Assembly (NCBI RefSeq): GCF_003469205.1
Contig: NZ_QSIN01000003.1
Location: forward strand, 153,529-206,522
Source: Collinsella sp. AM33-4BH
GTDB lineage: Bacteria; Actinomycetota; Coriobacteriia; Coriobacteriales; Coriobacteriaceae
Direction: 5' to 3'
DNA: 52,994 nt
A model generated the notes under the pieces. It was not told the DNA's origin and did no database searches. It saw only the letters and a program-made list of their open reading frames with translations. This document shows positions 1-8,049 of the stretch, in pieces (the stretch's first letter is position 1; each line of letters starts with the position of its first letter). A program made the position numbers and the translations under genes.

Positions 1-52
1 GGATTCTCTATACTGGGTCACATATGACGGTATCGCGCCAAAGGAGAACGCC

Positions 53-580
53 GTGACCACGTCGCGGATATCCCTGCTCGCGCTCATCTTGGTTGGGGGC
101 ATCGGCATCCTGCTTATCGGAGTGAGCGCGCTCATGAAAGCCGCCGCTCGCAAGAAAGCCAAGGCCTGTACCGCCGTGACCATGGGAACGGTCATCGACC
201 ATCGCTTTATGGGCGAAGGCAGGATGTATCCCGTTTTGGAATACGCCGTCGACGGCACGCAATACCGCGCGAAAAAACAATTCCGTGGCATAATGACCAA
301 AAGCTTGTCGGGACTCCCCATCCGCACGCAAGCCACCGCCTACGAAGACGCCAAGGGCTGGCTGCACGTGCAGACAGGCCCCATCGCCCGCCTAGGCACC
401 CTCGCGGAGCAGCTTTGGCCCCTCGGTAGCCAAATGACCGTGTACTACAACCCCAGCAACCCAGACAAAAGCTATGTCGAACGCCCCATCGTGGGCAACT
501 TTGCCACACTGATGTTTAACATCGCAGGCTTCTTGCTCATCGCGATGAGCATCTTGCTCTATGTTCTTATCCAGCGCTAG
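53..580 (+). CDS. DUF3592-type membrane protein
   Basis: This 175-residue protein has an N-terminal hydrophobic helix (about residues 8-28), a basic stretch (KAAARKKAK), a soluble middle and a second hydrophobic helix near the C-terminus (about 151-172). The middle (VIDHRF..YPVLEYAVDGTQYRAK, then VYYNPSNPDKSYVE) is the pattern of the DUF3592 family, small bacterial proteins with two membrane helices and a beta-rich domain of unknown function. The start is GTG at 53, chosen because AAGGAGA lies eight bases before it. It is followed at 644 by another membrane protein on the same strand, so the two are probably cotranscribed. No function can be given. Confidence 0.8.
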   Translation: MTTSRISLLALILVGGIGILLIGVSALMKAAARKKAKACTAVTMGTVIDHRFMGEGRMYPVLEYAVDGTQYRAKKQFRGIMTKSLSGLPIRTQATAYEDAKGWLHVQTGPIARLGTLAEQLWPLGSQMTVYYNPSNPDKSYVERPIVGNFATLMFNIAGFLLIAMSILLYVLIQR

Positions 581-643
581 CTCAAACTGATGCGCCCCGC
601 GCCCCATGCGCCGCAACGACCGTTACGACACCAAGGACCAGCC

Positions 644-1777
644 ATGGCAACAATTTCCGAACAAGAACGCAAGCGTATCCAGCGATACTGCATCTATCCC
701 AAGATTGCCGGTGCAGCGCTTGCCATGGCGTTCGTGCTGCCTTTTTTGATCATTCCCTTCGAAATGATCGACGATATCGTCTTCCATCACGAAGGCTTCC
801 AAGAGACGGGCATGATGACCGCCTTGGCGCTCACTGCCATCGAGCTCGTCATATTCTGCTACTGCGCGCTCGCGCCGCGCTTTGGCATGCGCGGCAAGCA
901 GTGGAAGGAAATGCAGCACCGACTCGTCGTCGAGCAGACCGAGAAAGACCGCTCGGCACAAATCGCAGGCGTTATCGGTACGCAGGCTGCCGCGCGCCTG
1001 CTTAAGAACAGCGATAACGAGACCGCGCGCAACCTGGGCGGCGCGGCAGAAGTCGCCGCTGCCGTAGGCGCCGTCGCCACCGCGGCAGACGTGCTTGCCG
1101 AAAGCTTTGCCAACGCAAAGGCCATGGCAGAGGCCTGTGGCGTGCCTATCCCCCGTGCAAAAAAGTGGATCGTCGCGCTTGTGGCACTGCCCCTCGCAAT
1201 CGTGTGCGGTGCCTATATCCCGCAGCTGGCGCAGGGAAACATCAAGATGCAACAGAACGCCGCGGCCGCGGCCGAGCAGATCGCCATCGCCCGCAAGGCA
1301 TTAGAGCCCGCATGCGAGTACGTGTCCGCCGATGACCCCTACGAGCGATATCAAGATTACGGCTATCATGTCCGCGGCTACTTGCACGACGGCGACTCCG
1401 ATACCCAGAAGACCTATACGTACCTGGATTTCGATAACAAGGGAACGCTCAAGGAAGTGAGTTACATAGCGGAGATCGACCCCGACGCGAGCCTTGAGGA
1501 CAACCTCGCCCGCATCGAGCTCGACTTGGATGAGCTTTCCTCTGTCGTCCAAACCGTAGACGTCAAGACCGTGAGTCCCGAGCTCCTAGCACCGCAAAAG
1601 CTCCCCGAAGAGTTTAGGCAGGCTTTTTTGAACGGTTCGCTCTACGAGAGAATCTCCATCAGGACGAGTGACGACCTCATCAAAACGTACTATTCGTTTG
1701 ACACGGAGCCCGAGGACGAGTTTGACGAGTACACCCATCCAAGCATCCGTATCACGTTGGTGGGCAAAACGAGCTAG
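644..1777 (+). CDS. Membrane protein of unknown function
   Basis: The protein of about 377 residues is not recognised. It has two hydrophobic segments near the N-terminus (ALAMAFVLPFLIIPF and ALTAIELVIFCYCALAP), an alanine-rich stretch that could be amphipathic or coiled, a third helix (WIVALVALPLAIVCGAYIP), and a soluble acidic C-terminal domain of about 190 residues. The reading frame is open upstream to 590, but ATG 644 is preferred: AAGGA lies just before it and the extra upstream residues are low-complexity. It follows the DUF3592 gene after 63 bases and ends just before a dispersed palindrome. Confidence 0.75.
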   Translation: MATISEQERKRIQRYCIYPKIAGAALAMAFVLPFLIIPFEMIDDIVFHHEGFQETGMMTALALTAIELVIFCYCALAPRFGMRGKQWKEMQHRLVVEQTEKDRSAQIAGVIGTQAAARLLKNSDNETARNLGGAAEVAAAVGAVATAADVLAESFANAKAMAEACGVPIPRAKKWIVALVALPLAIVCGAYIPQLAQGNIKMQQNAAAAAEQIAIARKALEPACEYVSADDPYERYQDYGYHVRGYLHDGDSDTQKTYTYLDFDNKGTLKEVSYIAEIDPDASLEDNLARIELDLDELSSVVQTVDVKTVSPELLAPQKLPEEFRQAFLNGSLYERISIRTSDDLIKTYYSFDTEPEDEFDEYTHPSIRITLVGKTS

Positions 1778-1783
1778 GCGCCC

Positions 1784-1816
1784 AATGTGACAAAAGGACT
1801 GTCCCTTTGTCACATT
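1784..1816. repeat. 33-nt dispersed palindrome, copy 1
   Basis: Two 16-nt arms around a single T; the consensus left arm is AATGTGACAAAGGGAC. This copy has one arm mismatch that still allows a G-U pair. Related copies lie at 8017-8049, 11481-11513 and 17452-17484, always at gene ends. There is no long T-run, so it is a REP-like element rather than a clear terminator. Confidence 0.85.
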
Positions 1817-1821
1817 CCATG

Positions 1822-1850
1822 AAAAAGGGCACCGGCGTTAGCCGATGCCC
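1822..1850 (-). terminator. Rho-independent terminator of the MFS gene group
   Basis: Read on the minus strand, an imperfect GC-rich stem (GGGCATCGGC / GCCGGTGCCC with a TAAC loop) is followed by five T residues. It lies about 50 bases after the stop of the MFS gene at 1901, so it ends the minus-strand operon. Confidence 0.75.
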
Positions 1851-1900
1851 TAAAGCTGCTGCAGATTAACTCCTACAGCGTATGACTAAGACGAATCGAA

Positions 1901-3166
1901 CTATTCGTCCCAAGAGAGGCTCTTACCAGTCTTCTTTGCCAGCAGCAAGAACAGACCGATGATGACGTTGCATGCAATACAGAAGATGAAAACGCCCTGG
2001 AAGGAGCCGACAAGCTCGTATACCTTCATCATGACGGGCATGCCAAAGGCGCCGACGATATAGCCCACGGAGCAGATGAGCGCGAAGATGCGACCAAAGT
2101 CACGGGAGCCAAAGACGTCCATCACCAAAACGGTCAGAGCGGTGCCGGCGATGACGTACATGACGTCGTTAACACCGGCAGCAAGAATGCTGAGCGTCGA
2201 GTTGCCGCTGCTCATCATGAGCATGACAAAGGAGAGAATCGAGACGGCGAGCCAGCTCAGAATGGCCTTGGTGCTGCCAAACTTATCGCAAGTGGTACCG
2301 ACGATCGGGTTGAGGAACAGGTCGAACAGCGATGCGGCGGAAACCATGAAGCCACCCACCATGGGGCTAAAGCCGACCTCGGCGGCATAGGTGGGGAACA
2401 GCTGGTTCATGCAGCAAGTAAGCTGAACGAGGCAGAGGAAGCCGATGCAGAAAAAGAATGCAGGCGACTTAATAGCGCGTGCGTAGCTAACGCCACGTGC
2501 ACTATCCTCGGTCGTCTCCTCGGTCTCGGCGACCGTCTCGCCTTCGACATAGCCATAGGGCAGCATGCCCTTGTCCTGGGGCTTATAGCGGATAATCAGG
2601 ATGGAAGCGGGAAGAATGAGCACGGCGGAGACGCCAGCGAGCACCAGATAACCAGTCCTCCAGCCAGCAGCCTCAATGACAGAGGTGATGACGGGACTCA
2701 TGATGAGCATGTAAATCGAGTTCACTGCCCAAGCGAGACCAATTGCCAGGCCGCCAGATTTTTTGAACCACTGGTCAATAACATCGGACATGGCGACGCC
2801 GGTAGTGAAGGCGAAGCAAACGCCAATCAAAGCACCAGCTGCGATGAACATCCAGACTTCGGTGTAGAAGGCCATGCCTGCGCCAGCGGCGAGCAGAATA
2901 AGCTCGACGACGGGGAGCCAAAACTTGCCAACAACCTTGGGGATGAGTTTTCCGACAAACGGAAGAGCCGCTGCAAGACCAATGAGCGTTGCAGTGAAGT
3001 AATACGAGAAGATGGAGTAGTCAAATCCGAACTCCTCGCACACGGGCGCGACGAAGGAGCCAGCGATTACGCTATAGGATCCGGTCGTACCGGCAGACAT
3101 GAGGCCGAGCGCGATCACGAGAACCCATGCGTAAACCTTGCTGCTCTTTAACTTTGCATTTTCCAT
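1901..3166 (-). CDS. MFS transporter, last gene of the agmatine deiminase group
   Basis: This 421-residue protein has about twelve hydrophobic segments and fits the major facilitator superfamily, closest in style to OFA/MCT-like carriers (GLMSAGTTGSYSVIAGSFV at the N-terminus, a hydrophilic acidic loop ETEETTEDSARG in the middle, repeated GGFMVSAASLFDLFLNPIVG-like segments). ATG 3166 was chosen over an upstream start because AGGAGC sits at the right distance and the stop of that extension overlaps nothing. It follows the carbamoyltransferase by only 11 bases. Its position suggests it carries agmatine, putrescine or a related amine; this is inference. A close paralog is encoded at 6608-7888. 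Confidence 0.85.
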   Translation of the reverse strand: MENAKLKSSKVYAWVLVIALGLMSAGTTGSYSVIAGSFVAPVCEEFGFDYSIFSYYFTATLIGLAAALPFVGKLIPKVVGKFWLPVVELILLAAGAGMAFYTEVWMFIAAGALIGVCFAFTTGVAMSDVIDQWFKKSGGLAIGLAWAVNSIYMLIMSPVITSVIEAAGWRTGYLVLAGVSAVLILPASILIIRYKPQDKGMLPYGYVEGETVAETEETTEDSARGVSYARAIKSPAFFFCIGFLCLVQLTCCMNQLFPTYAAEVGFSPMVGGFMVSAASLFDLFLNPIVGTTCDKFGSTKAILSWLAVSILSFVMLMMSSGNSTLSILAAGVNDVMYVIAGTALTVLVMDVFGSRDFGRIFALICSVGYIVGAFGMPVMMKVYELVGSFQGVFIFCIACNVIIGLFLLLAKKTGKSLSWDE

Positions 3167-3177
3167 TGATACAGCTC

Positions 3178-4242
3178 CTAGAGACCCAGAAGGGCGCACA
3201 TAACGGCCTTGATGGTGTGCTGACGGTTCTCTGCCTCACGGAAGATGACCGACGCGTTGGCCTCAAAGCACTCGTCCGCAATCTCAAAGCCCTCGGTGAT
3301 GATTTCACGATGCAGGTCGTTCTTGCACTGGTCGAGCAACATCTTGCCAACGCGGTGATTTGCGTTGTGAACAGAGGGGAGCTCGTGCATGCAGAAGATG
3401 TCGGGGTTGTTGGTGCGCTTGCACAGCTCACTGGTGACGCGATAGGGGTACAGGGACTCGGCGTCGCCAAGCCAAGAGTTGTAGTCGTCAGGGTCCAGAA
3501 CCTCGTCGCCGCACTCGGGGTTGATGTAGCGCCACTCCTCGGTAACGATTACGTCGACACCGTCCAGAGCATCAAGGTCAGAGGTGATGGTGAAGGTCCT
3601 GTTAGGCGCGTACTTGGCGTAGCAGGCCTCAACCTCCTCGATCATTTCCTTGCACATCTGGTGACGGAGGTCGTCGGGGCCGATGGCGAGGAAGTCCATG
3701 TCGAGCATCGCGCACAGACGGCCATACCACACGGGGGCGCCGGCGCAGTTGCCAACGAAGGCCATCTTCTTGCCACGGCTCGTGCGCAGACCACCCCACT
3801 GCTCCTCCATCGTGAGAGCGTCAGCGAGCATCTGGGTCGGGTGATCGCCGAGGGTGAGGGCATTGATGACTGGAATATCGACCAAGTCGGCGACATCATA
3901 GAGGAACTGCTCGTCCTTTTGTGCACGATAGACAATGAGATCATACATGCCGTTGAAGACGCGCATGGCATCCTCGATGGTCTCGCAATCGCCCATGTGG
4001 GAGTTGGTCAGATAGGTGAAGCCCATGCCCAGGTCGTTGCAAGAGGTCTCAAAGGCGCAACGAGTGCGGGTCGAGCCCCACTCAAAGTTGGCGAGAACGT
4101 TCTTGCCGGGGAAGTAGCGCTGGTCGACACCGGACTTTTTCTGGGCCTTGAGGTTCCAGGCAAGATCGATGAGGTAACGGAAATCCTCAGAGGAAAGATC
4201 GTGGATGTTGAGGTAGTCGCGACCGCGAAGGCTGTTGTTCAT
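3178..4242 (-). CDS. Ornithine/putrescine carbamoyltransferase-like protein with HELP motif
   Basis: This 354-residue protein is a carbamoyltransferase. It has the carbamoyl-phosphate motif GSTRTRCAFE (residues 56-65) and HPTQ (134-137). The second-substrate motif, HCLP in ornithine carbamoyltransferases and HPLP in aspartate carbamoyltransferase, reads HELP here (286-289), so the usual Cys is Glu. The gene lies between agmatine deiminase and an MFS transporter on one strand. The known agmatine deiminase pathway passes N-carbamoylputrescine to putrescine carbamoyltransferase, so that is the likely role. The unusual motif leaves the real substrate open, and no carbamate kinase is in the window. 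The start is ATG 4242 with AGGAAA upstream. YgeW-type orphan transcarbamylases are an alternative. Confidence 0.8.
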   Translation of the reverse strand: MNNSLRGRDYLNIHDLSSEDFRYLIDLAWNLKAQKKSGVDQRYFPGKNVLANFEWGSTRTRCAFETSCNDLGMGFTYLTNSHMGDCETIEDAMRVFNGMYDLIVYRAQKDEQFLYDVADLVDIPVINALTLGDHPTQMLADALTMEEQWGGLRTSRGKKMAFVGNCAGAPVWYGRLCAMLDMDFLAIGPDDLRHQMCKEMIEEVEACYAKYAPNRTFTITSDLDALDGVDVIVTEEWRYINPECGDEVLDPDDYNSWLGDAESLYPYRVTSELCKRTNNPDIFCMHELPSVHNANHRVGKMLLDQCKNDLHREIITEGFEIADECFEANASVIFREAENRQHTIKAVMCALLGL

Positions 4243-4286
4243 GCCTATTTCCTTTCAATTGTTTGATGGGTAAGTGTCGAATGCGC

Positions 4287-4316
4287 CCCCGAGGGAAACA
4301 CGGATATCCCTCGGGG
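4287..4316. other. Intercistronic hairpin between agmatine deiminase and carbamoyltransferase
   Basis: A perfect 10-bp stem (CCCCGAGGGA / TCCCTCGGGG) with a 10-nt loop lies in the 121-base gap between the two genes. There is no T-run, so it more likely stabilises or divides the transcript than ends it. Confidence 0.55.
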
Positions 4317-4363
4317 ACTGTAAGTGTGGCGCTTGGATCAGGCAGCGCAAGTTTAAGAACTTG

Positions 4364-5602
4364 CTAGCAGCTGGCGGCCACGTCCTTGGTCCAGCAGTGC
4401 ACGCCGCCGCCGGACAGGTTAAGCGCGAGAGAGTCGATCATGATGACCTTGCGATCGGGGAAGCAGCTCTCAAGAACCGCCTTGGCCTGCTCGTCCTTCT
4501 CCTTCACGACTTCGCTCATGCCTTCGTGGTAATAACGCTGGCCAAGAACGACGCCGTTGCAGATGAGGAAGTTGCAGTAGCTTGCTGCGGCATAAAAGTG
4601 AACGGGGCCTTCGGGCCAAGGGGTGCCATCCATGAACTTGCCGCCCATTTCGTCGATGAAGCCCTTATACAGCTCGTAGTCCTCGTCGCCGGGAGCGATG
4701 ACAACCTCGATCGGCTCGGCAGTGGGCATGCGGACGATTTCGAAGGGCTTGCCCTCCCAGTCCGTCTCGGCGCGTAGAATCTCGTAGGCGGCGTCGATGC
4801 GACGATGCGATTCCGCGCCCGCCTTGCTCGAGGCGGCCTCCTCATCGGATACCTCGGCAAGAAGAATCTTGTTCGGGGTGATAAAGCGGCACATCTCATC
4901 GATGTGGGCGGCGAAGCTCATGCCGAAGACAGGAGTTCCATCTTCCTTCTCGTCGAGGATGCCCAGTCGATAGTCGTCGTCCTCAAGCATAGGCTGCGGC
5001 AGCCAGATAACCTTGTTGAGGTTGTAGATGCGCTTGTACTCGGCCTCCACTTCCTCTTTTGAGAACTCGGGATTGCGCTTGCGGCATTCCGTGTCCTCGA
5101 TGGCGATCAGGGTGCCGTGACCGTCAAACTCGCGGTCGCCGCCCTCCGAAACCATTTCGGAATTGACGATATCGAAGCACCCGAGCGCAACCGCCATGTG
5201 AACAGCTGCCCTGCGTGCGGACTGGCACTCTGGGGAGTTCTTGTCCCACACGCCATAATAGGTCCAAGCGGGGTTGACCATATAGGAATGGCCTTCGTCG
5301 TCGACCATGATGCTGGGGCCGTTGTCGCGAACGTAGAAGTTGGAGTCTTCGAACTGCGTAATCTGGATACGGTCGAGATCCACCCCTTCTTCTTTAAGGC
5401 GCGAGCAGGCTTCCTCGTAGGAGCCGGGGGTGCCACAGTTGAGATTGACCGTAACGTCGCCATACTCAAGCAAAGCTTTAATTACGTCAACGCAGGGCTG
5501 GCGATTATCGAAGCCCTCTGCGCGAATGTAATCGGGGAGCCATGTCACATAGACGTTGGAGCGCTTCTCAAACTCGCCCGGCATACGATAGTTCTCGTAC
5601 AT
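4364..5602 (-). CDS. aguA: Agmatine deiminase (porphyromonas-type peptidylarginine deiminase family)
   Basis: The 412-residue protein belongs to the agmatine deiminase / PPAD family, which turns agmatine into N-carbamoylputrescine and ammonia. The family landmarks are visible: YVRDNGPS near residue 110, SEGGDREFDGHGT near 170, an H-x-D (HIDEMCRF) in the middle, and the C-terminal GGGVHC with the likely nucleophile Cys403. ATG 5602 was chosen because GGAAGGA precedes it; an upstream extension of the frame has no ribosome site and would cross the operator region. It is the first gene of a minus-strand group with a carbamoyltransferase and an MFS transporter, facing a divergent TetR regulator. 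Substrate is inferred from family and context. Confidence 0.88.
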   Translation of the reverse strand: MYENYRMPGEFEKRSNVYVTWLPDYIRAEGFDNRQPCVDVIKALLEYGDVTVNLNCGTPGSYEEACSRLKEEGVDLDRIQITQFEDSNFYVRDNGPSIMVDDEGHSYMVNPAWTYYGVWDKNSPECQSARRAAVHMAVALGCFDIVNSEMVSEGGDREFDGHGTLIAIEDTECRKRNPEFSKEEVEAEYKRIYNLNKVIWLPQPMLEDDDYRLGILDEKEDGTPVFGMSFAAHIDEMCRFITPNKILLAEVSDEEAASSKAGAESHRRIDAAYEILRAETDWEGKPFEIVRMPTAEPIEVVIAPGDEDYELYKGFIDEMGGKFMDGTPWPEGPVHFYAAASYCNFLICNGVVLGQRYYHEGMSEVVKEKDEQAKAVLESCFPDRKVIMIDSLALNLSGGGVHCWTKDVAASC

Positions 5603-5668
5603 GGTTGGTCCTTCCGTCGGGTTTCCCGCAATGCTGTCCGGCCGCGACAATAGCGGGGTTACACCAGC

Positions 5669-5746
5669 TATAGTACTACTATACCTACCGTTCGGTAGGT
5701 GTTTTTGTATAATTGCCATTCGCCTGTCGATACCTACCGTTCACCG
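5669..5746. promoter_or_regulatory. Divergent promoter with TetR-type operators
   Basis: An 18-nt palindrome, ACCTACCG-TT-CGGTAGGT, lies at 5683-5700, and a half copy (ACCTACCGTTC) at 5732-5742. A second palindrome, TATAGTACTACTATA, is at 5669-5683. A TATAAT at 5708-5713 could be the -10 box for the TetR gene. The same CCTACCG motif is found before the MFS gene at 7888. The natural reading is a TetR repressor acting on its own gene and both transport units. Confidence 0.7.
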
Positions 5747-5841
5747 TTTATAGTGGTCGTGTTTGGACACGAATTGATGTTCCGTTGCCATTCTTAATAA
5801 TGTTGGCAATGCGGAAGTGATTTGCAATGGAGAAGTGAAGC

Positions 5842-6405
5842 GTGAGCACAAAGGGAAAAATATTGGACGCAATGTATGATCTTGTGGCAGAAGTCGGTTA
5901 CGACAAGGCGTCCATTGGAAAAATCTGCGACCGTGTCGGTATATCCAAGCCATCGGTGTACTACTACTTTCCCTCTAAAGAGGATATTTTCACCACGCTC
6001 TTAGATAGTATGTTTCCGACTATCGACTATCAGCGCGACTACTCGCTAATAGTCGATAGGGACGGATTCAAGGCGGCGCTTATCGAGCTCGGCAATTCGG
6101 TTATAGGTGGCTATCGTAGTGATGAAAAGCGCCGTCGCGTGCTGGCCGAGGTCAGTATTCAGGCAAATCGAATCCCTGCAGTTCAGGAACGTCAGGCAAC
6201 GGCGATCAACCGAACTATGGACGCGCTTAAAGACATCCTTCTCCATGGCCTAGAAATTGGCGCGTTTTCCGATGAAACAGACGTCATGCTGTACGTGCAG
6301 ATTCTTTACACCGTACTTGAGGGAGCGAGCAATACCGTTGCCCAAGATGAAGACATCGATGAAAAGGCTGTTTGGGCAGGGATCGTCGAACTCATGTTTA
6401 AATAG
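5842..6405 (+). CDS. TetR/AcrR family transcriptional regulator
   Basis: The 187-residue protein begins with a TetR DNA-binding domain (residues about 5-50; the recognition helix lies in GISKPSVYYYFPSKEDIF) and has the usual all-helical ligand domain after it. The start is GTG 5842 with GGAGAAG before it. It is divergent from the agmatine deiminase group and convergent with the second MFS gene. The matching palindromes upstream of agmatine deiminase and of the MFS gene make it the likely local repressor. Its ligand might be agmatine, putrescine or a toxic amine; that is inference. Confidence 0.88.
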   Translation: MSTKGKILDAMYDLVAEVGYDKASIGKICDRVGISKPSVYYYFPSKEDIFTTLLDSMFPTIDYQRDYSLIVDRDGFKAALIELGNSVIGGYRSDEKRRRVLAEVSIQANRIPAVQERQATAINRTMDALKDILLHGLEIGAFSDETDVMLYVQILYTVLEGASNTVAQDEDIDEKAVWAGIVELMFK

Positions 6406-6510
6406 GCGCGTAATAACAGAGGCACCTTGGCAAGCGCGATGCGACGACTTGCGGGGTCGCGGAATGGTTCGAAACCCGTGTTCGCGATGATTGCAAAAGT
6501 TGTTGAATAG

Positions 6511-6553
6511 AAATTGGGGCCGATTCCAGCTATGTTGGAATCGGCCCCAATTT
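6511..6553. terminator. Bidirectional terminator
   Basis: A perfect 18-bp stem (arms 6511-6528 and 6536-6553, loop GCTATGT) sits between two convergent genes. Arms start with AAATT and end with AATTT, giving short T-runs on both strands. Confidence 0.85.
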
Positions 6554-6607
6554 CGTTTTAACTTGCGGAGACAAATGACAGGGCTGAAGGGCAGTTCGTT
6601 GGTCAGG

Positions 6608-7888
6608 TTATTTCGCGGTAGTCTTATTGAGGATACCGGAAACTAAAGCAAATGTCGCAATCAGAAGGTTGCAGATGATACAGAAGACGAATACTCCTTG
6701 GAAAGACCCTGCCATACCGTAAACCTTCATCATGACTGGCATTCCGAAAGCTCCGACAACATAGCCCGCTGAGCAAATAATCGAATAGATCCTTCCAAAA
6801 TCGCGTGATCCGAAGAGCGAGAGGAGAATCATCGGCATTGCAGTTCCAACGATGGCGAACATGACGTCGTTTACGCCGGCCGCGATGATGGAAACGGTCT
6901 CGTTGCTTCCGCCAAAGATGAGAAGTAGGAATGAAAGAATGCTGACTCCCGTCCATGCGACCGTTGCTTTAATAGCACCGAGCTTGTCGCATGTTTTGCC
7001 TACGAAGGGATTTAGGAAAATATCGGAGAGCGAAGCCGCCGAAACCATTAGGCTTCCCACGATGGGATTGAAGCCGACCTCGCTTGCATAGGTCGGGAAC
7101 AGCTGGTTCATGCAGCAGGTGAGTTGCGCCACGCAGAGCAGAAGGGCGCAGAGAATAAAAGATGGCGTTTTCGCGGCATCGCGGAGCGCCATGCCCGAAG
7201 AGACATCTTCCTTTTCATCGGCGCTGTAGCTCTCATGGGTTTCGGAGGTAGTCTCTCCGTACGGAAGCATATTGCGATCAGAAGGCTTAAGGCGAATGAT
7301 AAATGCGCTTGTGGGCAATATCATGGCTGCAGAAACGGCCGCAAGTACGATGTAACCCGTACGCCAGCCTTGCTGCTCGATGACCAGTGTAATGACAGGA
7401 CTCAATAGCAGCGTGCAGAGAGAATTAACGCCCCACGCAAGGCCGATGGCAAGACCAGACGATTTACTGAACCATTGGTCAATGACATCGGACATGCAGA
7501 CACCCGTTGTGAACGAAAAGCAGATGCCGATCACTGCGGCGGAGACGATGAACATCCAGACCTCGGTGTAGAACGCCATTGCGGCGCCGGCGGCAATAAG
7601 GACGAGTTCAACGCAAATATGCCATGGTTTGCCGATTACTTTTGGAATGAAACGACTCAAAAGCGGAAGCCCAAGCGCAAGGCCAAGAAGAATCGCGGTG
7701 AAATAGAAAGAGAAAGAAGTGTAGTCAAAGCCCAGGTCTTCACATACAGGAGCGATGAATGAGCCGGCAATGATGCTGTAGGTGCCGGTTGTTCCCGCAG
7801 ACATTAAACCGAGCGCAATAACGACAATCCAAGCAAATGCGCCGCTCTCACGGGGGCGGTCCTTTTCGGCTGGTGCGATGAGAGTCAT
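6608..7888 (-). CDS. MFS transporter, paralog of the one at 1901-3166
   Basis: This 426-residue twelve-helix carrier is clearly related along its length to the MFS protein at 1901-3166: both share the N-terminal GLMSAGTTG(S/T)YS(V/I)IAGSF segment and the C-terminal FGMPVMMKVY segment. ATG 7888 is chosen because CGGAG stands before it; the frame also opens further upstream, into the operator. A palindrome like the one at the agmatine deiminase promoter lies about 35 bases upstream, so it is probably controlled by the same TetR protein. Substrate is unknown; an amine or small organic acid would fit. Confidence 0.85.
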   Translation of the reverse strand: MTLIAPAEKDRPRESGAFAWIVVIALGLMSAGTTGTYSIIAGSFIAPVCEDLGFDYTSFSFYFTAILLGLALGLPLLSRFIPKVIGKPWHICVELVLIAAGAAMAFYTEVWMFIVSAAVIGICFSFTTGVCMSDVIDQWFSKSSGLAIGLAWGVNSLCTLLLSPVITLVIEQQGWRTGYIVLAAVSAAMILPTSAFIIRLKPSDRNMLPYGETTSETHESYSADEKEDVSSGMALRDAAKTPSFILCALLLCVAQLTCCMNQLFPTYASEVGFNPIVGSLMVSAASLSDIFLNPFVGKTCDKLGAIKATVAWTGVSILSFLLLIFGGSNETVSIIAAGVNDVMFAIVGTAMPMILLSLFGSRDFGRIYSIICSAGYVVGAFGMPVMMKVYGMAGSFQGVFVFCIICNLLIATFALVSGILNKTTAK

Positions 7889-7920
7889 GGTTACTCCGTT
7901 TCTATCGGCAATGCAACCTA

Positions 7921-8005
7921 TATGCCTACCGATAGGTATATAAAGATGGAGATTCTTCGTCAAGTGTTAAGCGGGGAGCGGGGACCCTTAACGTGCCGAA
8001 CGGTA
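7921..8005. promoter_or_regulatory. TetR-type operator upstream of the second MFS gene
   Basis: CCTACCGATAGG at 7925-7936 is palindromic and matches the CCTACCG core of the operator at 5683-5700. A weaker partial match, CCGAACGGTA, lies at 7996-8005. Confidence 0.6.
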
Positions 8006-8016
8006 ATTGGGCCCCC

Positions 8017-8049
8017 AATGCGACAAAGGGACTGTCCCTTTGTCGCATT
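8017..8049. repeat. 33-nt dispersed palindrome, copy 2
   Basis: A perfect palindrome around one T; the left arm is AATGCGACAAAGGGAC. It carries a compensating change relative to the consensus (GCGAC with GTCGC in place of GTGAC with GTCAC), which keeps the stem. Its last bases supply the stop codon of the ABC transporter gene. Confidence 0.85.

Noticed and set aside
3127..4266. 379-codon plus-strand frame opposite the carbamoyltransferase
   Set aside because: The minus-strand protein has clear enzyme motifs; the plus-strand frame is its shadow.
6257..6490. Small plus-strand frame after the TetR gene
   Set aside because: Starts inside the TetR gene in another frame and has no ribosome site or recognisable sequence.
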